Source: Plasmodiophora brassicae (lineage: Eukaryota > Endomyxa > Phytomyxea > Plasmodiophorida > Plasmodiophoridae). From it: 64,000 bases of DNA. The stretch covers positions 62,001 to 126,000 of the forward strand of contig JASFAU010000014.1 in NCBI GenBank assembly GCA_039704465.1, given 5' to 3'. The translations under genes and the position numbers were made by a program. The notes under the pieces were generated by a model. The model made no database searches. It was not told the DNA's origin and worked only from the letters and a program-made list of their open reading frames with translations. Shown here piece after piece: positions 9,262-18,606 of the stretch (the stretch's first letter is position 1; every line of letters begins with the position of its first letter).

Positions 9262-10190
9262 TCACATGGTCGTCGCGTCGAGGAGAACCACGTCTTGCAA
9301 GTCCATCCCGCCCGCCTGGCGACGATACCAGTACTCGATATGCGTCTGGGAGCGCACGTCGTCGTTGACAGGGACGGTCACCCGGAGCGCTGCCTGGTCG
9401 CCATCGCGGCTGCTGACCGTCGCTTGCGAGTGCACGAGCCTGTCCAGGGCGGTGGGCAGCGACGTTGCCAGCGATCCGGGGACGGGTCGACTGCCCAGGT
9501 TCAGGGCGACGGCCGCCGGGCAGCCGATCGTGGCGCACGAATCCAACAGGAGCGCCACTGATCGCGACACGGACGACAGGATCGCCGGGACGTCCTTCCC
9601 GGCCACGAACGCCAACCTGCGGGGGCGTCAGCAGAAGGACTCGACAAGCAACGAACGGGCCACGCGAGCGTACAGGTCATCGACAAGGACGATCCGGGTC
9701 CCCGGTCGTATCGGCTACGTCGTACACACACGACGGTCAGCGATCCTGGAGCGCCGCGCCACGACGAGGGACAGGCGCAGTACCGATGATAGGTGCAGGT
9801 CCAGGTCGCGCAACGATTCAACGTAGCGAAGGTGGACGCGCGCGAGGACCGAGTCGGGCAGGTCGCGGGACGCCTGCGACAGGGCGTCGTCGATCGCCGA
9901 CCGCCTCGACACGATCGTCGCGTGCCCGCCCCGGTTCGCATAGGACAGCGCCCAGGACAGCAGCATGGCCGTCGTATGCGAACAGCTGTGCAACGACGTC
10001 CGTCAGTACAGGCGGGGAAACGCGACGCGCCCCCGACGACGAACGCGCTCGCATCGCGCACCAGCAGCGCCGCGCTGCTGGTGCTGCCGCTGACCGCTCC
10101 CGCGCCTCGTTGCATGATGGAGCGCGCCTCGCGGCACTTCTCCTGGACGCGGGCATCGCACGTGGCCGGGAACAGGTCCGCCCAGTCCAT
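9262..10190 (-). CDS. RecA/RAD51-superfamily protein with degenerate P-loop, possibly SWSAP1-like
   Basis: The reading starts with MDWADLFPATC at 10190. Exon 1 is 10190-10045, exon 2 starts at 9985; at least two more exons follow. The join gives LLVRDASACSHTTAMLLSWA, then ANRGGHATIVSRR, a layout like strand-P-loop-helix-strand of RecA ATPases, except that the G-K-T is replaced by S-H-T-T. A later exon has RIVLVDDLYA, a convincing Walker B strand, and then a long block (9615-9262) with AILSSVSRSVALLLDSC. Small RAD51-like proteins with weak Walker A, such as SWSAP1 or Shu subunits, fit this layout, which would imply homologous recombination. Confident: membership of the P-loop/RecA fold by pattern. 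Uncertain: the exact exons, the 3' end (coding-like sequence continues to about 9120) and the subfamily. Confidence 0.38.
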
Positions 10191-10323
10191 TGGCTCGGGC
10201 ACCGCAGCACCCGACGCCGCTCTCTGCGGCCTTTCCAACGGTCGAGGCGCCGGCCGTCGTTCGCCGCGTGCGACCGCCTGATGCCGCGCGCCAATGCTGC
10301 GTGGTGCCTGGTGCCCTCCATGC

Positions 10324-10561
10324 CTGGCAGGTGGTACTCGCCAGCTGGAACGAGCCGATCCGACTCCTCTGGGCGGCTCGCCAGGCGTACCCTTTGCATT
10401 ATTACGCCTATTACGAGATCGCGAGAGCTTTGCCGGTGCCTGCTATGTCTGGGAGGTGGTACTCGCCAGCTGGAACGAGGCGACCCGACCCCACCAGATT
10501 GCTTAACTTACCATTAACGGGGCGACTCACCAGGCGTACCCTTTGCACTACTACGCTTATT
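10324..10561. repeat. Imperfect direct repeat upstream of the first PA-7TM gene
   Basis: The sequence at about 10324-10411 recurs at about 10447-10561. Both copies contain GGTGGTACTCGCCAGCTGGA near the left and CAGGCGTACCCTTTGCA near the right, with an extra 20-25 bp in the second copy. The duplication lies immediately 5' of the ATG at 10584, so it may be a duplicated promoter segment. No gene is evident in it. Confidence 0.75.
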
Positions 10562-10583
10562 GAGGATCGGGCGAGCGAGAGCA

Positions 10584-12481
10584 ATGAGGGCGGCTGTGGC
10601 GCTGGTCGTCGGCGCCGTTGTCGTCCTGTCAGCGTGCGGCTTGGAGGTGCGCGAGCTTAACGGCACCCATGTCATGCACGTGGACAGGTACGGTTCTTCA
10701 GCGCAAGCCCACTGCCACCAGGCCCGCTGAAGATCTGTCTCGCCCCCTAGTGTCAACTACGTCATGGCGAACGACTCGTTCTCGCTGACGGCGCCCGTGC
10801 TGATAGTTCGCAATTCGGGCACGTTCCAAGTCGGTGCGGAAGGTGCAGGGAAGCTCCTGCTGATCAACATCCTGGAGGGGCAGTCCGGCAATGTCATGCG
10901 ATGGGCAAGGACCTGCGAGGCGATCCACTGTGCCGGCATCGTGTATTACAATCTGGACGACTACAACTCGGCCGTCGAGTTCACCTGGGTCCGTGCCCAA
11001 ACGTGGCTGGCATCCTTCCTGTGCTGATCGTTCTATTCAGGTGTACCGCGTTGGACCGACTATTCCTTTCACGAAGGTGCCTATTGTCCTCATCGGGGCG
11101 AAAGCCGGGGTCACTGCAGTACCGTTTCTTCTCTCCAGGCAGACGCCATTCGCCATGACAGTCGAGTCCGGCGCCTACAACGTCAGTCGTCTGTGCGGGA
11201 GCGCCTTCGTTGGTCATGTCGTTGACGGTTCTCACAGGAGGGTTCTTCTTTCATCGCACCCATCTGCTACGTGTTCTACGTGCCCTGCTTCTTGTTGTCG
11301 TTTCTCAATGCTGCTCTCGTCATCTATCAGCTCTCCAGGTTCCTGGTGTCCGAAACCGGCGAAATTCGACGAGTCCCGAAGTACCCGCTGATGGCGATGT
11401 CCACCGAGTTTGTTGCCACAATGATGCGATGCATATACTTCGGAAACGCTCTGTAAGTCTGTCACAGCCCATACGTTGGTAGGCCCTGACGCTCTGGCTG
11501 GTCAGGTTCTCGAAGAGCCAAGGCATCGATTTCGGTGTATGGTAAGGCGTGGAGTGTACATGGAGCGGGCGAACGCATTGCACCATCTCTAAAGCCGCCT
11601 CCAGGCGCTACACGACGCTGTCCTGCATTTCGTGGTCGTTCATGGGTACAGCAGCGGTGGCATTCGGTTTGCACGAGATGCTGTTCGCCGGCCATCCTGA
11701 CGGCATGCCGCTGAAGCAAAAGTATGGCGGATGACGAGGAAGGAATATCGGGGTGTGTGGCCCTGAAAATCGGTTGCATCATAGGATCCTGTCGCGTACC
11801 CTAGCAACGTTCCTCTTCGTCATCTTCGTGTTTGAAGAGCTGTCGAACATCATGCCCGCGTTCTTCTACGTCAACATTATCAACAACGTTACGTACTTTG
11901 CGGTACGTCGCTCCTCTGATCCGCATTGGACCGGCTCGTTTGACTCGGGTCGTCTGTCTGTCGCAGGTACTGTACTTCTTCTTCTACTTACCAATCAGCT
12001 TCTCCTTCATCAAGTACGGGCGCCAGATTTCCCGGGAATTACTGAAAATGAAGGGATCGCTGTCGAAGCTGGAGGCGGCGAAACGCAAACGCTTCGCTCG
12101 ACGCGTCGTCCAAAGCGGCGTCCTCGGATTCGCCATTGATCTCGCTTCACTCTTCATCGTCTTTACTAACGGCATCAGTATCACGGTATCCATCGTCGGT
12201 TACACCATTAACCTCATCCTCATGGCCATTGCTGGCGCTCTGCATGTTCTGGTATGGTGCCCCAAGGTCGCCCCGTTGCATGAGTGCTGACCAGAGCGTA
12301 GTCTTTCGTTCCAGGACCGTCTAAAATGGACCTGATGACTAATTCGCTGCTCAAGACGACGGTCTGGTACACGTCCACAACCAAGAGCCAGAACACCAAG
12401 AACCAGCTGAGCACATCAAAGCCCAAACCAGCGACGACTGCCCAAGGTCTGACGGCCGGTGAAGCAGGGACCCAGTTGTGA
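10584..12481 (+). CDS. PA-like domain seven-helix membrane protein, copy 1
   Basis: First of three paralogues. Exon 1 (10584-10687) encodes a signal peptide (MRAAVALVVGAVVVLSACG) and the strand EVRELNGTHVMHVD. Exon 2 from 10751 begins VNYVMANDSF and holds a PA-type fold: FTAPVLIV-like strand, GKLLLINILEG, and CAGIVYYNLDDYNSAVE. The next exon gives IPFTKVPIVLIGAKAG and PFAMTVESGAYN, also PA-typical. After that come seven hydrophobic segments: ICYVFYVPCFLLSFLNAALV, YPLMAMSTEFVATMM, YTTLSCISWSFMGTAAVAFG, FLFVIFVFEELSNIMP, YFFFYLPISFSFIKYG, VVQSGVLGFAIDLASLFIVF and TVSIVGYTINLILMAI. The tail starts SFVPGPSKMD and is Ser/Thr/Lys-rich. Ten or so exons with short introns join in frame by comparison with copies 2 and 3. 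The topology is a luminal ligand-binding domain plus a receptor-like 7TM bundle; function unknown. Confidence 0.72.
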
Positions 12482-12808
12482 GGCCTCCCTGCAGATTCGC
12501 TCGAGTTTCTGTCCAGAACACAACCATTGCAAGCTTCCTCCAATAAATCTTCATGGCCTGCACGATCAACCCAGACGCCTTGGTCTTCGCGGTACCCATT
12601 GTCGGCGCTTGGGGGTAGTCGAAATCATCAGGTCGTCCGACGTCTCGGCTTCCAGGTGCTGCCCTCCCCATGGCATATTAGTTGCGGGCGTACTCGCTGG
12701 TACGAATGATTTTAAGGTACTACTGCGATCGATTGCGCCCACGTAGTACTCATAGGGCGCCGTTAAATTGGACCACCATAAGCGCATCGTCCGCGCTATA
12801 ACGCCACG
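12482..12808. other. Intergenic, promoter region of copy 2
   Basis: No gene seen. It separates the stop of PA-7TM copy 1 from the start of copy 2 in a head-to-tail arrangement. Confidence 0.5.
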
Positions 12809-14715
12809 ATGAACTCGCTTGTCCTGGTTGCGTTTGCCGTTGGGCTGGCATGCGGTCTCGAGGTGACCGAGCTGAACGGCACGCTTGTTATGCACGTGGA
12901 CAGGTGCGCTGGTCTATCGCAATACGAGAACGGCGGCCGGCGCCTCGATATCTGACCGCGCTCTACAGTGTGAACTTCGTCCTGGCGAACAATTCGTTCT
13001 CGTTCACGGCACCAGTTCTGGTTGTACCCAGTCCGGGCACGTTTGCGGTCGGCCCTGAAGGTGCGGGAATGCTTCTGCTGATCAACATGCTTGCGGGGGC
13101 TGCGAGTAACGCCATACAATGGGCTCGGGCCTGTGAGGCCGTCGGATGCGCCGGCATCGTCTACTACAACCTCGCTGATTACAACTCTGCTGTCGAGTAC
13201 AGCTGGGTATATTGACGCGTGCCGGGCGCTGGCGATGGCGTCTAATCACACTCAAATCACATCAGGTATACCGCACTGGGTCGACCATCCCTTTCACAAA
13301 GGTTCCTATCGTGCTGATTCACGCAAAGTCGGGCGCCACAGCAATCCCCTACCTTCTTTCGCGACAGACGCCGTTTGCCATGACGGTCAAGTCAGGGGAC
13401 TATAATGTCAGTCGACGCCTGAGGAACGCCATATGCCTCATTGACAATTTTACCTAGGAGGGCTCTTCTTTCGTCGACCCAATCTGCTATATCTTTTACG
13501 CGCCCTGCTTTTTCATATCGCTTCTCAACGTCGTCCTGGTCATTTCCCAGCTGTCGAGGTTTCTTGTGTCTGAAAATGGCACACTTCGCTGGATCCCGAA
13601 ATACCCACTGATGGCGATGTCCACTGAATTTGTTGCAACCATGATGAGATGCATCTACTTTGGGAATGCTTTGTGCGTCACATGAGGTCACTCGCTTCTA
13701 TCTGTGTACACTGATTCTGGTTGGTCAGGTTCTCGAAGAGCCAGGGCATTGAATTTAGCGTATGGTGAGATAGCCACTGTCAACCTCCACTTGCGACAGC
13801 ATCTGAATCGACTTTATGTGGGCAGGCGTTATACAACGCTTGCCTGCATATCATGGGCGTTCATGGGCACGGCGATTGTCGCATTCGGCCTGCACGACAT
13901 GCTGTTCGTCGGCCACCCAGGCGGCATGCCCAGGAAACATAGGTATGACCTTAGACCTCTACAGAATGCCATCTGACACGATCTATGTCGTCGCAGGATC
14001 GCAACTCTGATAATGGCAGTACTTCTGATTGGTAGTTTCGTTTTCGAAGAGTTGTGCAATATCATGCCCGCGTTCTTCTACGTCCATATCATCGATAACG
14101 TCACTTACTTCGCGGTTGGTTGTCGCCCCCTGCTGCTGCACAATGTCCATCCCTTCTAATATCTGGGCTGTGATCTTCAGCTTCTGTACTTCCTCCTCTA
14201 CTTACCCATCTGCTTCTGCTTCATCAAGTATGGACGGAAGATATCTACTACGTTATTGCAAATGAAGGGGTCCATCTCAAAGACGGAGGCCAACAAACGC
14301 AAGCGTTTCGCTCGTCGCGTGGTCCAAAGTGGGATCCTCGGCCTCATCGTCGACCTCGTTATGTTGCTCGTCACCTTGACCAACGCAATGAGCGTTACAA
14401 TCTCCATCGTTGGCTACACCATTGACGTCATGTTGATGTCTCTTTGTGGCGCTCTACACGTTCTGGTATGCATATTACTGGCGCTCAGCATGTCTGCAAA
14501 CGTGTACTGAACAAACCACACAGTCGTTCGTCCCAGGGCCATCCAAGATGGACGTCCTGGCAAACTCTTTGATTTCAGCGTCCTTCTGGACCTCCTCAAT
14601 ACGGGGGGACAGGAAATCCGGAGGCAGCCACAACATCCCGAACCTTGCGTCCCCCCAAACACCAATCGTTGTTAAGGCGACAGCGAGGCCCGGCGCTGGC
14701 ATCCGACCAGTTTAA
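12809..14715 (+). CDS. PA-like domain seven-helix membrane protein, copy 2
   Basis: Tandem paralogue of the gene at 10584, with the same exon order. Signal peptide exon MNSLVLVAFAVGLACG (12809-12903), PA-like exon starting VNFVLANNSFSF, then CAGIVYYNLADYNSAVEYSW, and IPFTKVPIVLIHAKSGA. The 7TM part has ICYIFYAPCFFISLLNVVLV, YPLMAMSTEFVATMM, YTTLACISWAFMGTAIVAFG, FVFEELCNIMPAFFYV, LLYFLLYLPICFCFIKYG, FARRVVQSGILGLIVDLVML and TISIVGYTIDVMLMSLCG. The tail again begins SFVPGPSKMD but then differs completely from copy 1, ending at the stop at 14713-14715. The cytoplasmic loop between helices 5 and 6 is strongly conserved among copies (KGSxSKxEAxKRxxFARRVVQ), suggesting a partner-binding role. All exon junctions are GT..AG. 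Confidence 0.72.
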
Positions 14716-15093
14716 AATCACTCGTCTCTGTCCTCAAGTGGATCCCGGCCTCGATTCGGCTGCATGGGCATGATAATAAAGTTCTGACATTTCGGCGATA
14801 CGTCGGTGACGAACCGATCACCCAGGCCTGTGCCGACTCCAAGCTAGAAGACAGGAATAGCTGTGATCCCGCCGGGTGCAGCAGAACGGCCCCCATCGCA
14901 TCCCACAAACAAGTAGCAATGACCACCACGCTTAACGTAGCCAGCGCGGGGGAGGCAGCGCGCGGTCACCGTTACAGATTGCTCTGGGCGATAACACCCG
15001 CCTATGCTGCGCAGGTGACGTCCTGTGGGGTCCTTCACCAAATGAATAATACACGAGAGGATCAACGAAACCCCTGCAGATCGCAGAGCTTGT
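14716..15093. other. Intergenic between convergent genes
   Basis: The 3' flank of PA-7TM copy 2 and of the Crinkler-type gene meet here. Nothing recognisable was found. Confidence 0.5.
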
Positions 15094-17865
15094 TTAAGGC
15101 AACCTGGCCGCATCAGCAACAGCGTCACGGGATTGCTTGGCGAGCCGAATGGCGTCCACCAGTTCCGCCTTGGTCATCTCGGCAACGTCGCCTGATATGT
15201 TGAAGTCCCGGGCCATTCGTTGCAACGTCCCCAAAGGCAGGCTGTCGTAGTCGCGATCATCGCGAATGACTAACGGCCACGCTTTGCGAACGGCCTTCTC
15301 GTCGAACGGCCCATCATCACAATCGTCTCTCGGTTGCCGGGCCAGTTGCTGCGCTTCTTTCTCGCTCAGGAACGTCTCGTAGTTGAGATGGCACTCCAGG
15401 AGGGTGCGCAACGCATTGCGCACGCTCTCCGGCAAGCACCGACTCGCTAACCCTTCAATGCGGAGAACGGGTCGACCATCCGCCAGATTCGTGACCTCGG
15501 CGGACGACCGGACGCTGCCAACGTTCATGAAGACGAGAACGGAACGGTCGTCTAGCGTCTGCAACAGCGCCGGGTGGAAACACCCGTCGAGAGCTCGGCT
15601 CGGCAGCATCTCCTCCTTGTCCTTTTCCGAGAACGCTGCGTCCGTGCAGGCCTTCACCTGAACGCCTAGTACGCCAATCCGTTCGGACGGACACGGTGCA
15701 TCTTCCATCGGATGGTCGTCCCTCGATGCACCACCTTGCGCGTCGACCGACTCAGGCGACAGGAACACCGGCCCATAGAGATCCCACCCGGGGAACCCTT
15801 CCGGCAGCACCCCGAAGCAATGTCGTTCAGCCAGCCGGACATGAGCGCGCAAGTCGGGTTTGTACGCCAGGTTAACAAACTGGCCACAAGCGAGCATAGC
15901 ACCGCGCATCCCAGGCGGAACGGCATCCTCGGCCAACTGGTCCGAGGTATCCGACGGCAGTAACTGAGCGAGGACGTCGACGACGCTGACGACCGACCCG
16001 GAGCGCTTTCTGGCAGCATCGCACGCCCGATCACAGGCAAACAGGAACAGAACCTGACCAACGAGCTCGCCGACAAAGCCCTGGTCCAGAGCGCCAGACA
16101 GGAGTGCGTCATGGACCGCTGGAACGATTGCATCGGCGAACGTGTGACCGACACCCTCATGCCATTTGTTTGCCGCCGCAAACGCAACCAAGGCTTCGGG
16201 CATATACGACATCAGGCATCGTTTGCGATCGAGGTCGGTGTCGAGCATAGTGCCCATGCACCCGGCGACAAGAGCAGAGGCGAACGGGTGATTCGGGTTG
16301 ACCATGGCGGCTACACGGGATAGAAATAGCGCCAGGTTGGAAAGACGGCCGGCACCAGGGTCGCTCTTCAATTCAGCAGGTCCACCACCCATGAGCTTCA
16401 GTTTCAGGAACGCCAGTGACTTGGATTCCGATAGGCGACCCACAAGGCTTAACCCGGCGCGCCCCGTCTTAAGCCAATCATCCGAGACGCGCAGGCGGTT
16501 CCAATCGACATCCTCACCGTCAGATGATGCGAAGTGGACATCGAACGACCCACGCAGGACAATGGGCTGGAACAGGTCCGTACACTCCATTGCATCGTGG
16601 ATCGCGCTAGATGGGCGTGCCGAGGAGTCCAGAGGCCCAGGAGGACTGAATGTCGGAATGGGCCAGGACGTGTCGATGAATACAGCGAAAATGGAGACCT
16701 GGACAGCCGCTATCTTGTTCAGGAAATTGTCACACTGGCGGACTGCCTCGCGGAGACATCGGAACAGATCGACGCCGGCGACATATTGGTCCAGCAGCTG
16801 ACGAGCCTCGTCCATCACGAATAGGACGATTTCCGGACGGCGACGTCGTAAGTCCTGGACCTGGTCGCCGTTGAGATTCGTACTAGGCAGGCCATCGAAG
16901 AGCTGAGGTCCGCATGTCTCACTAGGAAATTCGGCCACCGTTTCCGGATCGTTTGGGTTGTCGTTAAGAACAGGATCAGGCAAGTGGCAGAGGGCCCGGT
17001 AAACGAGTTGGCCAAGCCTGTAGGATAAGACCTTCGCGAACTGCCCTGGACTGGCATAAGCATCCTTCCCCTTCAAAAGGGTATTGATTGCCTGATCCGT
17101 CCGCTTGGGGTAGCCCGTTGATCCGGATGGGCGAAAACAGAAGTAGACCGTCCGATAGTAATGACGCGCCAGTTCCCGGAAGGTACGCGACTTGCCATGC
17201 AGGGTCGACTGTACGCAGGACGTGTACGGCGACAGGAACGGGCGCCGTTGCCAGCGATACGACGCGGAGCATCGCCGGATGTAGTTGGCAATAGACTTCA
17301 GGCAGCCGGAGGGATCCCGGAACGGTTCGGTGAAGCCCTCCACAAGAATTGCCGGCTCCGGATACGCAGATGCGGCAGTGAGGTCGGCGGACACCGCATC
17401 GGGATGAAGGTCGCGGTAGAGCGCATCCAGGAACTCCTCCGGAGGTCGCTCATTGAACACGAGACGGAGGGTGTCAGATGTAAGTCCAAGCAGAATCCGG
17501 CCACTCATCGAGGAATCAGCGTCGTGCAGTGTTAATGGCACATCGTGCGAGCGAATGAACCGCAGCAAATACTGCCTGACGGCACCAGCCGTCGATTGCT
17601 CAGTGATGACCAGGCCCTCAGGGTGAAGAGCATCGTAGAGCGACTGGGTAATCGACTGAACGTGAGGGTCGCTTCGTGGTCCGTTGAACAGGAAATGAAG
17701 TTGGTCATGTCGGAACAAACGCAGAGTGAAACCGTCATACTTCGAAGCGCGCTCTGAGAGCTGCACCGACACGCCGGCCCTGGCAACGAACCGGTGCAGG
17801 TACTCGCTGACGGCAGCGGCTGTCGATTCGTCGGTGATGGTACACTCCTGGTCGGCGGCCTCCAT
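15094..17865 (-). CDS. Crinkler-type NTPase-nuclease protein with duplicated N-terminal module
   Basis: A single long exon. I chose the ATG at 17865 (923 residues); the frame is open to 18159 but the extra part is Pro/Gly low-complexity with a long G run. Residues about 10-83 and 87-156 are two copies of one module: ITDESTAAAVSEYLHRF / ITEQSTAGAVRQYLLRF at the start and SLYDALHPEGL / ALYRDLHPDAV at the end. The P-loop is QSTLHGKSR (first Gly replaced), followed by VYFCFRPSGSTGYP, as in the NTPase of Crinkler (CRN) proteins; Walker B is IVLFVMDEAR. The nuclease-like region has the strand GVLGVQVKAC, the Q-V-K signature of CRN restriction-type domains. The last 40 residues (LGTLQRMARDFNISGDVAEM) look like a SAP/HeH DNA-binding motif. 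CRN proteins act in nuclei of hosts or of rival cells. No secretion signal is visible. Confidence 0.75.
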   Translation of the reverse strand: MEAADQECTITDESTAAAVSEYLHRFVARAGVSVQLSERASKYDGFTLRLFRHDQLHFLFNGPRSDPHVQSITQSLYDALHPEGLVITEQSTAGAVRQYLLRFIRSHDVPLTLHDADSSMSGRILLGLTSDTLRLVFNERPPEEFLDALYRDLHPDAVSADLTAASAYPEPAILVEGFTEPFRDPSGCLKSIANYIRRCSASYRWQRRPFLSPYTSCVQSTLHGKSRTFRELARHYYRTVYFCFRPSGSTGYPKRTDQAINTLLKGKDAYASPGQFAKVLSYRLGQLVYRALCHLPDPVLNDNPNDPETVAEFPSETCGPQLFDGLPSTNLNGDQVQDLRRRRPEIVLFVMDEARQLLDQYVAGVDLFRCLREAVRQCDNFLNKIAAVQVSIFAVFIDTSWPIPTFSPPGPLDSSARPSSAIHDAMECTDLFQPIVLRGSFDVHFASSDGEDVDWNRLRVSDDWLKTGRAGLSLVGRLSESKSLAFLKLKLMGGGPAELKSDPGAGRLSNLALFLSRVAAMVNPNHPFASALVAGCMGTMLDTDLDRKRCLMSYMPEALVAFAAANKWHEGVGHTFADAIVPAVHDALLSGALDQGFVGELVGQVLFLFACDRACDAARKRSGSVVSVVDVLAQLLPSDTSDQLAEDAVPPGMRGAMLACGQFVNLAYKPDLRAHVRLAERHCFGVLPEGFPGWDLYGPVFLSPESVDAQGGASRDDHPMEDAPCPSERIGVLGVQVKACTDAAFSEKDKEEMLPSRALDGCFHPALLQTLDDRSVLVFMNVGSVRSSAEVTNLADGRPVLRIEGLASRCLPESVRNALRTLLECHLNYETFLSEKEAQQLARQPRDDCDDGPFDEKAVRKAWPLVIRDDRDYDSLPLGTLQRMARDFNISGDVAEMTKAELVDAIRLAKQSRDAVADAARLP

Positions 17866-18606
17866 CGCCAACCCCGCAACGCGACAAGGACTGCCGACCG
17901 CACAATGTCCGTCAGCTGTGCAGCTGCGGCACGGGGGGGCCGCGCCGAGGGGGGCCGCGCCGAAGGGGGGGGGGGGGCTGCACGGGTGCCGCGCTGTGTC
18001 GCCACTGGCCACTGTAGCCAGAGGCCGACGGATCGGAGTGCCCCTGGCGATGGTCGGTTCGAGCAACATCAACGTAGGGCGCGGCTGGATGTCATCGCAC
18101 GATACAGGCCGAGCGTATTTCAAGGTCGGTTCTGTTGCTGGCCAGTACCGTTGGTACAACGATTACCGTTGACTGTCATTTGCTGCATCTTGTGGATAGC
18201 TGACGAGTGCATACCTTCCGATGGGACGTGTGTTTAAATGATTTCTACCTGGCCAGGAGCAGAGCATCGGTGGATCAACGCGACCGCTGGTCCGCTGTGC
18301 TCGAGGACGACCCGCACGCCTCAGGTTGAGCCATGTACAAGTCGACAGGCTGCTTCGGGGCGTCCTGACAGTGCTCCTTCTGGGATTCGTCGCGTCGCGG
18401 TCCCCCGTCGCCGGTCTGTCGCTAACGTCCCACAGGCCGCGACGCCTCCTGACACCTGAGCTCATTCGCTATGGATCCAGGTTCCATCGATCGATATATA
18501 AGGTCTCCTGCCTAGAGGATCGATACGTACGATATAGGCTATCGGTCGGGGTGGGTCGTAGGTAGTACCACCATCACAGGACATTGCCATCGTTGAGCGT
18601 GAATCG
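17866..18606. other. Divergent intergenic region with a G-run
   Basis: It lies between the start of the Crinkler-type gene (reverse) and the start of PA-7TM copy 3 (forward). It contains a GC-only low-complexity block near 17930-17985 with a run of about 14 G. No further gene is supported. Confidence 0.5.

Noticed and set aside
15094..18159. Reading the Crinkler-type gene as a plain AAA ATPase or transposase
   Set aside because: The FCFRPSGSTGYP segment after the P-loop, DEAR Walker B and GVQVK strand fit the CRN NTPase-nuclease type better; no DDE triad is present.
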